Notes: generated by a model not told the origin, from the letters alone. Shown: positions 8,826-17,524, numbered from the stretch's first letter. The stretch is DNA of 64,000 bases from Blastocatellia bacterium (GCA_003168335.1 PMSM01000003.1:372001-436000), one strand, 5' to 3'. Numbers and translations are program-made.

Positions 8826-9341
8826 GTGTCAGCCATCGAAGTCACGCGCACTTATTTGGAAATGCGCGACCCGTCAGAGTTGCAAGGGGCGCTCAGTGAA
8901 GGTGCGCACATTCGGATTGAGCGAATGCCTGAATGCCCGGCTTCGTTCTTCCGCTATCTGTACGTTGAGGTGGGCCGGAACTATCACTGGATCGATCGTC
9001 TGCCGTGGACTGATGAAGACATCGTCGCGCACCTGAGCCAGCCTGAAAATTCATTGTGGCTAATGACTGCCGCAGGCGCGACGGCGGGATACTTCGAACT
9101 GCGACGTTGTGAAGATGGCTCGGTCGAGATCGCCTACTTTGGACTGTTGCCGGAATTTATCGGGCGCGCCATGGGAAAGCACCTGCTGACTCGCGCGGTC
9201 GAGCAGGCCTGGGCCGAGGGCGCCAATCGCGTCTGGCTGCACACTTGCACGCTCGATGATAAGGCCGCAATGCCCAATTATTTGAAGCGAGGATTTCGGC
9301 CTTTCAAAACCGAAACTTATTCAGTCGAATTGAGTGAATGA
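8826..9341 (+). CDS. GNAT family N-acetyltransferase
   Basis: The protein has 171 residues and starts with GTG. The GNAT core is visible: beta strands around SLWLMTAAGATAGYFEL and VEIAYFGLLPEFIGRAMGKH, where the RxMGKHLL segment corresponds to the acetyl-CoA pyrophosphate-binding motif A. It is followed by a helix, ANRVWLHTCTLDDKAA, and the C-terminal YLKRGFRPFKTE, typical of motif B. Substrate unknown. No Shine-Dalgarno is obvious upstream; the start is chosen as the first in-frame candidate and the N-terminus is less certain than the core. Confidence 0.75.
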   Translation: MSAIEVTRTYLEMRDPSELQGALSEGAHIRIERMPECPASFFRYLYVEVGRNYHWIDRLPWTDEDIVAHLSQPENSLWLMTAAGATAGYFELRRCEDGSVEIAYFGLLPEFIGRAMGKHLLTRAVEQAWAEGANRVWLHTCTLDDKAAMPNYLKRGFRPFKTETYSVELSE

Positions 9342-9348
9342 TGCAAAC

Positions 9349-9500
9349 GAGGGAGCGGGGCAGTAGCCCGACGGTGACGGAGGGCTCAGCTTCTTTCTGC
9401 GAATTGTCTGTCCGCAAATGGCGCTTCCGGTGTTCTTAATTGCTCGGCGCAACCACTGCTTGAAATCTGAGCCCTCCCTCACGGCCGGCCTACCGCCCCC
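9349..9500. repeat. GAGCCCTCCCTSACGG palindromic element (long arms)
   Basis: The left arm, ending CGGAGGGCTCAG (9349-9389), is mirrored by CTGAGCCCTCCCTCACGG and CCTACCGCCCC at 9476-9500. A single arm of the same family appears at 53681-53730. The right arm encodes the last residues and the stop codon of the minus-strand gene at 9479. Confidence 0.7.
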
Positions 9501-10009
9501 GAAGCAGGCGCGCGCACGATGGTCATCGACTTTACCTGTCGCACCCAACGCGCATGTTCCTTGTCAGCGGAAGCAATGATCTTGAGCGGCCCTACGTTCG
9601 CGGGAAATGCCGCACCATCCTGACGATCGGCAAGTAGAATAATGTGATCGTTTGTGGGCGGATCGAATTCGGGGAGAGCATAGACCGCCTGGTAACCATC
9701 GACTGCTTCAACCAGCAGATAAGTAGCCAGCGCTTTACCTCGCAGCGCCGCCCCAAACTTAAGTCCCGCCTTTTGTAGTATGTCCACTATCGCCACGCCT
9801 TCGAACTTGTATTCTTTTCCGTCGTGATCTTTCGCTCGCAGTGACTGCCGGGCAAAGGTGTCGAGGTCCGCACGTGTCAGCTTCAGCGGGTGCTGTACTT
9901 CACCGCCGACGGTTAGTAGTACGTCGGGTGCTGTCTTTTGTGCGGATGCGGATATGGAAAGACACGCGACCGAAAGCGCGATCAGGCAAAGGCGTTGCAT
10001 GAAGTTCAT
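9479..10009 (-). CDS. Small exported oxidoreductase-like protein, molybdopterin-binding (sulfite oxidase-like) fold
   Basis: The protein has 176 residues from the ATG at 10009, which has AGGAG at good spacing upstream; the frame extends 18 codons further 5'. A signal peptide (about 23 residues, ending SASAQK) precedes a compact domain. That domain contains VGGEVQHPLKLTRADLDTFA, then EGVAIVDILQKAG, VEAVDGYQAVYALPEFD and GPLKIIASADKEHARWVRQV. These resemble the oxidoreductase molybdopterin-binding fold of YedY/sulfite-oxidase-like proteins. The usual molybdopterin-ligating Cys is not seen, so this may be a cofactor-free relative. The C-terminal AVGRP and stop are encoded by a dispersed repeat. 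Function unknown. Confidence 0.65.
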   Translation of the reverse strand: MNFMQRLCLIALSVACLSISASAQKTAPDVLLTVGGEVQHPLKLTRADLDTFARQSLRAKDHDGKEYKFEGVAIVDILQKAGLKFGAALRGKALATYLLVEAVDGYQAVYALPEFDPPTNDHIILLADRQDGAAFPANVGPLKIIASADKEHARWVRQVKSMTIVRAPASGAVGRP

Positions 10010-10085
10010 TGGCAAGTTATCTCCTGACTCACATACGGCGGGCCGTAGCCCGCCTCGAAACATTGTGTGGTGAACTCGGGGCTTG

Positions 10086-10439
10086 TCACCGGGCGATTCC
10101 GCTCGCCTTCCCGCTCCGATAAAAATGGATCTGGATCTCTTCCAGGGTGGCCATGCCTTCTTCGATCTCTTTGTCGATGAGGGCCAGAAACTTCTCGAGC
10201 TTCTCGCGCGTGTCCACGATCTCGACGATGATGGGCAGGTCCTGAGACAAACGCTCGATCTTGAAAGTATGCAGCCGGCTGTGCGCGCCGAAACCCATCA
10301 TCCCGCGCATCACGGTGGCCCCGGCCAGGCCTTCTTCCCGCGCTTTCAGGACGATCCATTCGTACAAGAGTTTGCCGCCATGGCGGTCGCTCTCGCCGAT
10401 GAAAATTCGTAGCAGGTAGCCTGCTTCCGGAAGCATCAT
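10086..10439 (-). CDS. DUF190 domain protein, crcB partner
   Basis: The protein has 117 residues from ATG-ATG at 10439/10436, chosen because GGAGG lies just upstream. DUF190 proteins are small ferredoxin-like alpha/beta proteins often encoded beside fluoride exporters and thought to be regulatory partners, with a PII-like fold. Visible motifs are LLRIFIGESDRHGGKLLYEW, then GLAGATVMRGMMGFGAHSRL and DLPIIVEIVDTREKLEKFL. The start lies 5 bases beyond the crcB stop, so the two are a translationally close pair in one operon under the fluoride riboswitch. Confidence 0.85.
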   Translation of the reverse strand: MMLPEAGYLLRIFIGESDRHGGKLLYEWIVLKAREEGLAGATVMRGMMGFGAHSRLHTFKIERLSQDLPIIVEIVDTREKLEKFLALIDKEIEEGMATLEEIQIHFYRSGKASGIAR

Positions 10440-10443
10440 GATG

Positions 10444-10827
10444 TCACCTCCAAATCTGATAGGCGAGCGCGCGGCTGACCCACACCGCGCCCAGTCCCAG
10501 CAGCACATTCGCCGCGACGTTGGCCATGGCGAGGGTATTCTGCCCGTCGCGCCAAAGGTTCATGGTTTCGTTGCCAAAGGCCGAGAAGGTCGTGAACCCG
10601 CCCAGGATGCCGATAAAAACAAAGGTACGTGATTCAGCGGTGAAGACGCCGCGCGTTTCCGCCAGTTGTGAGAGAAAACCGATGAGGAAGCAGCCGATTA
10701 GATTGACGGCCAGTGTGCCGTAGGGAAAATCTATGCTGCGGCTCAACTGCTGGGCGTATCCCGTCACCGCATAGCGGAGAGTCGAGCCGATGAAACCGCC
10801 CACGCCTGCCAAAAATAATTTGCCCAC
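10444..10827 (-). CDS. crcB: Fluoride ion exporter/channel CrcB (Fluc)
   Basis: The protein has 127 residues, the usual Fluc length, with four predicted membrane helices. Fluc channels are dual-topology dimers that let toxic F- leave the cytoplasm. Family motifs are seen: GGFIGSTLRYAV near the N-terminus, GTLAVNLIGCFLIGF, and GILGGFTTFSAFGNET carrying the conserved GGxTTFS signature. The start is GTG at 10827, placed 8 bases after AGGAG; this SD is part of the riboswitch expression platform immediately upstream. The DUF190 gene follows at once. The operon is predicted to be induced by intracellular fluoride. Confidence 0.95.
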   Translation of the reverse strand: MGKLFLAGVGGFIGSTLRYAVTGYAQQLSRSIDFPYGTLAVNLIGCFLIGFLSQLAETRGVFTAESRTFVFIGILGGFTTFSAFGNETMNLWRDGQNTLAMANVAANVLLGLGAVWVSRALAYQIWR

Positions 10828-10833
10828 GTTACA

Positions 10834-10901
10834 GACTCCTGAGCAGAAAGTTCGTAGGAGTCATCAGCACGCAGGCATTTAATGGCGGACTCCATCGCCC
10901 G
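10834..10901 (-). promoter_or_regulatory. Fluoride riboswitch (crcB motif) with SD-sequestering expression platform
   Basis: Read on the minus strand, GGCGATGGAGTCCGCCA, then TTAAATGCC and GCTGATGACTCCTAC, reproduce the crcB-motif consensus in order and spacing. GGAGTC (10893-10888) can pair with GACTCC (10862-10857) as aptamer stem P1. The same 3' strand GACTCCT (10862-10856) is perfectly complementary to AGGAGTC (10840-10834), which contains the crcB Shine-Dalgarno. The two pairings exclude each other. The simplest reading is translational control: fluoride stabilises P1 and frees the SD. The mechanism is inferred from complementarity; the motif identity is strong. Confidence 0.92.
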
Positions 10902-10906
10902 AAAGA

Positions 10907-10944
10907 TTTTTTTGGAGTGCGGCGACTAGTCAGCGCACTCCAAA
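10907..10944. repeat. TTTGGAGTGCG palindrome
   Basis: A perfect 11-base inverted repeat, TTTGGAGTGCG (10911-10921) and CGCACTCCAAA (10934-10944), directly follows the RNase E/G stop codon and precedes the fluoride riboswitch. Related copies occur at 37110-37171 and 57604-57636. On the minus strand it is not followed by a U-run, so it is not a classical terminator for that gene. Confidence 0.7.
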
Positions 10945-13680
10945 CTAAACAAAAGCAAAATCAAACTGTTCCTGGAGGATACGCGGATCGCTGTTGATAT
11001 CAAGCGTCCCGAGATAGTCTTCGACCTCGTTCAGTACTTCGCGCTCAGGTCCGCGCAAGGCTTTCGCGACTTCCGGATTTATCCGCAGCATCGCCTGTCT
11101 CGAACCTGATTCGCCCTCCCGGGCCAGGCGTCGCGCCTGTTCCAGAATCTCGTAACAGATCGTTTGCGGCGATTTCACCAGGCCCGCTCCCTGGCAATAC
11201 AGGCAGGGCGTGCACAGCGTGCGCTCGAGTGATTGCTTCACGCGCTTGCGCGTCATGATTACCAGGCCAAAGTCGTTAAAGGAAAGGACCTTCGTCGGTG
11301 ATTTGTCATAGTGCAGGGCGTCCTGAAGCGCTGTCATCACACGCTGGCGATTGCGGCGTTCTTCCATGTCGATCAGATCGAGCACGATGATCCCGCCCAG
11401 ATCGCGCAGGCGAATCTGACGCGCGATCTCTTCGACCGCTTCCATGTTGGTGCGAGTGATCGTGTCTTCCAAACGGGTAGCGCCGCGGCCCACGAACTTG
11501 CCCGTGTTCACATCGATCGAAACCAGCGCTTCAGTCTGATTGATGACCAGATAGCCCCCGGATCGAAGCCAAACGCGCGGCTTGATCGCCTTATCAATCT
11601 CGGCCTGTACGCCATAGGCTTCCAGGATCGGTTCGTCTCGTGTGTAGAGTTTGACGCGCTTAACCATGCGCGGCTGCATCCGGTTAACAAACTCGACGAC
11701 GCGCTGGTATTCCTCTTCCGAGTCAATCCGGATGGCGGTGAAGTCTTCAGACAACTGATCGCGCAGGATTCTCTGTACCAGATCCAGATCGCGATGCACC
11801 AGCGCCGGAGCTTTCGCTTTCTCCGCATCGTGTCGCAGGTCCTGCCAGGTGCGCAACAAATATCTCGCGTCTTCGTGCAGGTCAGCTTCGCTGGCGCCGA
11901 CTCCGGCAGTGCGGACGATAAAGCCGCCGGCCGGGGTCTTCTCTTCGACGTGAATTTTTTGAATCAGCTTGCGCAACCGCGTCCGTTCACTATCGGATTC
12001 GATTTTGCGCGAGACGCCGAGGTGTTCGACCGTCGGCATGTAAACCAGAAAACGGCCGGGCAGAGCGATGTGCGAAGTTATCCGCGCGCCTTTCTTGGCG
12101 ATTGGCTCTTTGGCAATCTGGACCAGAATTTCCTGGCCTTCCTTCAAGAGATCGGTAATCGCCGGCTGGGGACCGCGCTCGTGCCGGGCAGGGCGACGAC
12201 CACCACCACGACCTCCTCGGGGAGCTGGTGGACGACGTTCGTCGCGCGGGGCAGCTTCCTGAGTTTCCTTTGCGTCCTGCACCTTGGCAGTCTCTTCTAC
12301 TTCCGCCGCCTGCTCTTCAATCACCGCGGATGACTGAGCCACTGGTTGGGCCGTGGTCTCGGTCTCGGTTTCGCTCGGCTCTTCCGCCGTTCCCTTTTCA
12401 TCAAGTCCGTTAGCACCATCGGCGCCGTTTGCTCCTTCGCCCTCGGTGCCAGGCCGCTTCGACGAGGGCCGCCGCCGCCGCCGCCCGCCTCGCCGGGTAG
12501 CAAATTCTTCGTGCCCGCGCCCCGTGGTGATGCTGGCTTCGGAATTCGGGACAATCTCTTCTGCGATTTCCGCCTCCGCTCCACTTTCAATTTCCGGGTC
12601 GGGGACGTCATCGACCTTTTTGGATTTGAACAAGCGACCGATCACGCTGGTCTTTTTCTTGCGCGGCGTTGGGGTGGCGGCGCTCCGCCGAGCGGGGCGC
12701 TTCTCAACCATTACTGGTTCAACGTCTGGCACTTCAAATTTGGGCGCCGCAACTTCCGGTGTCTCGTCATCACTGACGCGTTCGAACGAAAGACTGCGCG
12801 AGCTTTCCGCGGCGACTTCATCGACGAAATCGCGAACGCGGGCGGCCTCGGGTTCTCGGACGCGCGCGAGTGGCGCGCTGGTGGAATCACCAGAGGCATC
12901 GTCGTCATCAGCGATGCGTTGGAACGAGACGCTATCAGTCAGGCTGCGATCAGACAACAGCGAGCCGCCCGGCGCACTGGGCAAGTCTTCCATGTCGAAT
13001 TCAGCCGCGTGCACTTCATCCATCAGTCGTTCCTGCAGGCGCGCATCTTTGAACATCTCGCCGTTCATAGCGCGTTCTTCATCGTCGCTAATGCGCTCGA
13101 ATGAAGGACCCGGCGTCACGAACGGAGTGTCGATCGGTTCTGCCGGGGTTGGTATTACCCGGCGCGCTTCCGGCGCGTCAGTCCGGGTCGAGCGGCTGCG
13201 CCCGCGTCCGCCGCGACGTCCGCGGCGGCGCGCACCGCCTTCTTCAGTCTCTTCCGGTTTCTCCGCCACTGCGGCGATTTCGGGCTCGGCTTCAGCCAAG
13301 CGCAGAGGCTCAGCGCGCTCTTGCGCGCCTTCGATAGTGTGCTCACGCACGACGCGACTTTGCTCGATGTGTTCGGTGGCGGCGCGGGTGGCCGTCTCGG
13401 GATCGACCTTTTTGGATTTGTCGACGACGATGCGTTCGAACTCGGCTTCCTCGTCAAAAAAATCGGTGACGTAAAGAAACGCATCGCGTTCCAGTCCGAT
13501 ATCCACAAAGGCGGATTGCATGCCGGGCAGGACGCGCATCACGCGCCCTTTATAGATGTTGCCGACGATGCCCTGATTCTGTTCGCCGCGTTCGATGTAG
13601 AACTCAGTTACGCGGTCGTTTTCGACGATCGCGATCTTCTTTTCTTTTCCGTTGACACTAACAATTAACTCTCTTGACAT
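10945..13680 (-). CDS. rng: Ribonuclease E/G family protein with large insertion in the S1 domain
   Basis: The protein has 911 residues. The endoribonuclease core is clear. The first half of the S1 fold is at 37-75 (GNIYKGRVMRVLPGMQSAFV). The second half resumes at about 508 (ITDLLKEGQEILVQIAKEPI), followed by the RNase H-like and DNase I-like regions with RTAGVGAS, RSGGYLVINQTEALVSIDVN and LRDLGGIIVLDLIDM. A Cys-rich Zn-link, CTPCLYCQGAG, lies near residue 830. Between the S1 halves is an insertion of about 430 residues, acidic and disordered-looking, with Arg/Gly patches at 150-165, 396-410 and 488-503. The motif SF(E/Q)R(I/V)(S/A)DD occurs three times, at 193, 252 and 298. In E. coli RNase E the disordered scaffold is C-terminal; here it is internal. 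RNase E versus RNase G naming is uncertain. Confidence 0.9.
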   Translation of the reverse strand: MSRELIVSVNGKEKKIAIVENDRVTEFYIERGEQNQGIVGNIYKGRVMRVLPGMQSAFVDIGLERDAFLYVTDFFDEEAEFERIVVDKSKKVDPETATRAATEHIEQSRVVREHTIEGAQERAEPLRLAEAEPEIAAVAEKPEETEEGGARRRGRRGGRGRSRSTRTDAPEARRVIPTPAEPIDTPFVTPGPSFERISDDEERAMNGEMFKDARLQERLMDEVHAAEFDMEDLPSAPGGSLLSDRSLTDSVSFQRIADDDDASGDSTSAPLARVREPEAARVRDFVDEVAAESSRSLSFERVSDDETPEVAAPKFEVPDVEPVMVEKRPARRSAATPTPRKKKTSVIGRLFKSKKVDDVPDPEIESGAEAEIAEEIVPNSEASITTGRGHEEFATRRGGRRRRRPSSKRPGTEGEGANGADGANGLDEKGTAEEPSETETETTAQPVAQSSAVIEEQAAEVEETAKVQDAKETQEAAPRDERRPPAPRGGRGGGRRPARHERGPQPAITDLLKEGQEILVQIAKEPIAKKGARITSHIALPGRFLVYMPTVEHLGVSRKIESDSERTRLRKLIQKIHVEEKTPAGGFIVRTAGVGASEADLHEDARYLLRTWQDLRHDAEKAKAPALVHRDLDLVQRILRDQLSEDFTAIRIDSEEEYQRVVEFVNRMQPRMVKRVKLYTRDEPILEAYGVQAEIDKAIKPRVWLRSGGYLVINQTEALVSIDVNTGKFVGRGATRLEDTITRTNMEAVEEIARQIRLRDLGGIIVLDLIDMEERRNRQRVMTALQDALHYDKSPTKVLSFNDFGLVIMTRKRVKQSLERTLCTPCLYCQGAGLVKSPQTICYEILEQARRLAREGESGSRQAMLRINPEVAKALRGPEREVLNEVEDYLGTLDINSDPRILQEQFDFAFV

Positions 13681-14399
13681 TGATATTCTTTCTGCAGCGC
13701 CGGCGCGAACTTCGGCCAGCCCGAAGGCGAGACCAGCGCCGCGCGCGCACGTTTAGTGAGCTGGAGCGCGCGCATCCTGCGGGCGATCCGCGGACATCCT
13801 TGTCCGCGCTCTATGCTCGTTGGTTGTTTGAGGTCACCGGCAGAATATGCCGGCAATTGACTTGCTCTGGCCACCGGTGCTGGCCGGCGGGGACGCATCT
13901 GGTCTCGATCAGGTCGATCAAGATCTCTCGCGTGATTTGTCAGTACCACCCGCAGCGGGTAGATACGCGTTTGATTCAAACGGGAACTCCGTGAAAACCG
14001 CTCCGGGTGTCGCTCAATTGAGCAACGACCGGCCAGGGAGCCTAGCGTAGCCATTTAAGGACGCGCTCTGAAACCTGGTTCGCGATTCGTCAATGGCCGT
14101 CCGGTTGACGGCTTCAAAAATCCTTGCTCGACTATACCTGCATTGGAAACTATGTCTGCGATGCGTTGCGACCGGGCCGAATGCCTGACCGAGGCGAGCA
14201 CGGGCAGTATAACAGACGAAGCGAGGCAGACCAAATCGACAGATTACCCGGATTACACTGAGAGATGAGAAGGAAGAAGAAACGAGCCACAAGAAAGCAC
14301 AAACGGCACAGAGAATTCCGACAACCGTTTGCGCCTCTTGTGCCTTTTTGTGGGTTTGTTCTGCGTAATCCGTGAAATCTGTGGATTAGAATATCCTGG
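13681..14399. other. Long intergenic region upstream of the RNase E/G gene
   Basis: These 719 bases hold no ORF I recognise. They include a half copy of the GGTCAGTACC repeat (near 13939-13965, with GTCAGTACCACCCGC), a short GCGGACATCCTTGTCCGC palindrome near 13790, and the inverted repeats at 14287-14392. The RNase E/G promoter and 5' leader must lie at the left end; RNase E leaders are often autoregulatory in other bacteria, but no specific structure was identified. Confidence 0.5.
14287..14392. repeat. Two adjacent palindromic fragments
   Basis: CCACAAGAAAGCACAAACGG is mirrored by CCGTTTGCG...TTTTTGTGG (14325-14353), similar to the element at 19296-19352. It is followed by CTGCGTAATCCGTGAAATCT, nearly identical to the right arm of the element at 58121-58246. 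Both are dispersed repeat families. Confidence 0.55.
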
Positions 14400-16832
14400 C
14401 TAGCGCGTTACCTCCCTGATCAATTCCTCAAATCTTTTATCCCCACGAATCGAGGCCAGATTGGGATCGTGCTCGAACAGCGGTTTGTTTTCGTTTCCCA
14501 GCGCGACTGAGCGCTGCAGCCATTCGAAAGCGTCGTCGCGTTCGCCTTCCAGGGCATAAACCGATGCGACCGCATACGCGATGTCGGGATCGACGGCAGC
14601 GTTTCGCTTCACATCTTCATTCAGTTCCGCGCGCGCGCCGGCATGTTCGCCCAGCGCGCTCTGGCACATCGCCAGAAATGGCCGCACGCCGTGCAGGTTC
14701 GGATTTTCGGAGAGCACTTCGCGCAACAAATCGCGCGCCGCCTCGATCTGCCCGCTGTAATACATAGTGATTGCCCGGAACATACGCAGCAGCGGATTGT
14801 TCGCTTCCACCGAAGTCGCCCGATCCAATTCGCGCATAGCGTCGGCGGTCTGGCCCTTGTAGAGAAAGATCAGCGCCCGGTTATAGCTGACCACGACGAA
14901 AGCTGCCGGATCCAAATGCACCAGGCGATCGTAACTCCGCAACGCGCGATCGTATTCACCGTCCAGCCGGTGCAGCGTCGCCTTTACAAAATGCACGACG
15001 GCTTCATTAGGCGCTTCGCGGCGCATGCGCCCCACCTCTTCGCGCGCTTTCTGTTTCTGCCCGCGCCAAAGGTATACGAACACCATCAACATGCGTGCTT
15101 CGATGATGTTGCTGTCGATGCTAAGGGCTTTATTGAAAGCTGCTTCAGCGAGGGCATAGTCTTCGGCCCCGCCCAGGCCCTTAAAAACGCGATTCACGTG
15201 ACACGCGCCCAGACCGTCATAAGCCAGGGCGAATTTGGAATCGAGTTCGATCGCGCGATTAAAATGCCGGATGGCTGCGTCGCAATCGGAAGTGGCAACG
15301 GTACGAAAGATAAAGCGCGCAAATCGATCGCGGCCCCTCAGGTATTCTCCGTAAGCCTCGGCGTTGCCCGTGGCGGGCTGGGCCAGCCCCGCTTGTTCGT
15401 CGGGACTCAACTCGAGCCGCAAACCGTCCACGATGCGCTTGGTGATCTCGTCCTGCACCGCGATGATGTCGTTGGCCGAAGCATCGACGCGATCGCTCCA
15501 GATAATTTCGCCGCTCTTTATGTCCAGCAGTTGCGCGTTGACGCGAAAGCGCTCGCCGGCGGCGATGAAGCCCGCTGACAGCACTGCATCTACATTCAAT
15601 TCTCTGCCGACGTCGGCCGGGTCGGCCGGCTGGCCCTGATACTTTGACATTACCGACGACGGACGCACCACCAGCGAGCGAATGCGCGCGAGTTCGGTAA
15701 TCACCGCATCGGCCAAAGAGAATTCGTAAAAGCTCGCCTCGGGATTGTTGCTCAGGTTCCTGAAAGGCAGCACCGCGAGACTCTTCTTCTCGCGGTCGGC
15801 GATCGTGGTCATCGATCCTTCCTGCGGATCGGTTACCTGTTTCGAGGAAAGCTGGGGCGCGCTGGTCGGCGACTCGGCGCTGCTCCCACCGCCTAACTTT
15901 CGCAGCCAGCGCATCGCGCGCGACACCGGGCTGGATCCGCCCAGGTGACGCGGCGCCGTGGCCTCATCAAACTCTGCGCCGCCGGCGACCTCGTGCAGAG
16001 CAGTGCGCAGATCGTCGCGCAGGTCGCCAATTTTTTGATAGCGATTGCGCGGATCTTTCTGTAGCGTCTTGTTCAGAATCTGTTGCAGGCGCGGGGGTGT
16101 CGGGCCGGGTCGCGCTTCTGCCAGGCTTTTCGGCTGATCGTGAAGCACTGCATGGCGCACATCGATGGTTGATTTGCCGCGAAACGGCCACGTCCCGGTC
16201 AACATTTCATAGATCAACACGCCGGTCGAGAAGATATCGCATCGCGCATCGACCCGATCGCCGCGCGCTTGTTCCGGCGCCGCATAAGTCGCCGTGCCAT
16301 ACGGAACTCCTATTTCAGTTAGCTCAGTTTGATGAATCCCTTTGGTGGCGGCCTCGGTTTCGTCCAACAGCTTGGCCAAACCAAAATCCAGAATCTTCAC
16401 CTGGCCAGTGTCTGTGACCATCACGTTGCCGGACTTGATGTCGCGATGAATGATGCCGCGCGCGTGGGCCACCGCGAGCGCATCGGTCACCTGAATCGCG
16501 ATGCGCAGCGCACTCTCGAGTTCCAACGGCCGCCCGTTGACGAGTTGGCGCACGTTCCGGCCTTCGACGTATTGCATCGTGATAAAGTGCAGGCCATCGG
16601 CTTCGTCCATGTCAAAGATGGTGCAGATGTTCGGATGGTCCAGCGACGAAGCCAGGCGCGCTTCACGTTCGAAGCGTTTCAGGTTGGCTTCTTTGACGGT
16701 GAGTTCGGCGGGCAGAACTTTGACGACGACGGTGCGGCCGAGTTTTTGATCGATGGCTTTGTAAACCGTGCCCTGACCGCCGGCGCCGATCTTTTGGGTG
16801 ATTTTGTAGTTGCCGAGGTTCTGGCCGATCAT
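14400..16832 (-). CDS. Serine/threonine protein kinase with TolB-like and TPR regions
   Basis: The protein has 810 residues. A Hanks-type kinase domain occupies about 8-265, with glycine loop IGAGGQGTVYKA, Lys38 in VVVKVLPAEL, catalytic HRDIKSGN and DFGLAK. It appears active. There is no transmembrane helix; instead a linker leads to a TolB-like/adenylate-cyclase-associated segment (about 345-480) with KSLAVLPFRNLSNNPEASFY and GELNVDAV-type motifs (RELNVDAVLSAGF). The last 320 residues are TPR-like helical repeats (for example FALAYDGLGACHVNRVF, AFVVVSYNRALIFLYKGQ). This architecture is frequent in Acidobacteriota. It is probably a cytosolic sensor-kinase that binds partners through TPRs; substrates are unknown. 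It is monocistronic by position. Confidence 0.9.
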   Translation of the reverse strand: MIGQNLGNYKITQKIGAGGQGTVYKAIDQKLGRTVVVKVLPAELTVKEANLKRFEREARLASSLDHPNICTIFDMDEADGLHFITMQYVEGRNVRQLVNGRPLELESALRIAIQVTDALAVAHARGIIHRDIKSGNVMVTDTGQVKILDFGLAKLLDETEAATKGIHQTELTEIGVPYGTATYAAPEQARGDRVDARCDIFSTGVLIYEMLTGTWPFRGKSTIDVRHAVLHDQPKSLAEARPGPTPPRLQQILNKTLQKDPRNRYQKIGDLRDDLRTALHEVAGGAEFDEATAPRHLGGSSPVSRAMRWLRKLGGGSSAESPTSAPQLSSKQVTDPQEGSMTTIADREKKSLAVLPFRNLSNNPEASFYEFSLADAVITELARIRSLVVRPSSVMSKYQGQPADPADVGRELNVDAVLSAGFIAAGERFRVNAQLLDIKSGEIIWSDRVDASANDIIAVQDEITKRIVDGLRLELSPDEQAGLAQPATGNAEAYGEYLRGRDRFARFIFRTVATSDCDAAIRHFNRAIELDSKFALAYDGLGACHVNRVFKGLGGAEDYALAEAAFNKALSIDSNIIEARMLMVFVYLWRGQKQKAREEVGRMRREAPNEAVVHFVKATLHRLDGEYDRALRSYDRLVHLDPAAFVVVSYNRALIFLYKGQTADAMRELDRATSVEANNPLLRMFRAITMYYSGQIEAARDLLREVLSENPNLHGVRPFLAMCQSALGEHAGARAELNEDVKRNAAVDPDIAYAVASVYALEGERDDAFEWLQRSVALGNENKPLFEHDPNLASIRGDKRFEELIREVTR

Positions 16833-17524
16833 GAGTGCGCGTATTTAACTCCTAACAAGGTAGCGACTGCAACATGAATTCACGCGGCTGGTGCTAACAT
16901 CGACAAAAGTTTCTCTTCGACTGACTCACGAACGGATCAGAGAGAGTCCCCCTCTGACAATTTGCGGTCGAGTTAACCAGGTCTGCTGCTATTGACGCGA
17001 TTCCAGGCCACCGCAAGTGGCTAATGATAATCAACGATTAGGGGAAAGTCGCGAATCCACGACCGCGATCGATGCGGTGCCCTTTTCTTTCCGGCTTTTC
17101 CTTAGAGACCGAATCTATCAGCGCGAGATCGAGCGGCATCGATTTGGGCTGAATAATGGCAGTGACATAGCTGCTAATCCAAACATCGATCGGGTGTCTA
17201 CGTGGCTCAAGAATTCCTTGACAACAGTTAAATCTCTTTGGTAAGAACGTTATCGGCTCCAACGAACTAATTTTGCCCCTTTAGCTCGCGGCCCGAAGTT
17301 TCCAAGCCCTGGCGAGATCAGAGTGACACTTCCTGCAGTTACGCGAAACCCTGTTAGGCTTGAGGGTAAGGACTCAACGTGCGATAGGGGTTTAATGGGT
17401 TCCGTGGCGTCGGCTGCACGTAATCATAAGAACCCGAAATGCCGGAAGAGCCGGCCAATAACACTTGACCGCCTCCTCATTACAGGAGGCTCTTGTTAAA
17501 CCCGACCCCATAGGAGAAATCTGA
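16833..17524. other. Divergent intergenic region between kinase and S74 protein genes
   Basis: These 692 bases have no convincing gene; short ORFs near 17017-17262 on both strands show no family signature. A TTGACA at 17218-17223 could be a -35 for the S74 gene, but no good -10 stands at the right distance. A perfect CCTCCT...AGGAGG mini-hairpin near 17472-17491 and an AGGAG just before 17525 belong to the S74 gene leader. Confidence 0.45.

Noticed and set aside
12353-13474. Long plus-strand ORFs (up to 373 codons) opposite the RNase E/G gene
   Set aside because: Antisense shadow of low-complexity, high-GC coding sequence; no family motifs and no SD, while the minus-strand frame is clearly RNase E/G.
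13665-14054. 129-codon minus-strand ORF upstream of the RNase E/G gene
   Set aside because: Composition is atypical, it includes a dispersed repeat half copy, and no family is recognisable.
14643-15578. 311-codon plus-strand ORF opposite the kinase gene
   Set aside because: Antisense shadow caused by codon bias; kinase and TPR motifs on the other strand are decisive.
17017-17262. Short ORFs on both strands in the kinase-S74 spacer
   Set aside because: No SD, no domain, and the two overlap antisense; not supportable as genes.
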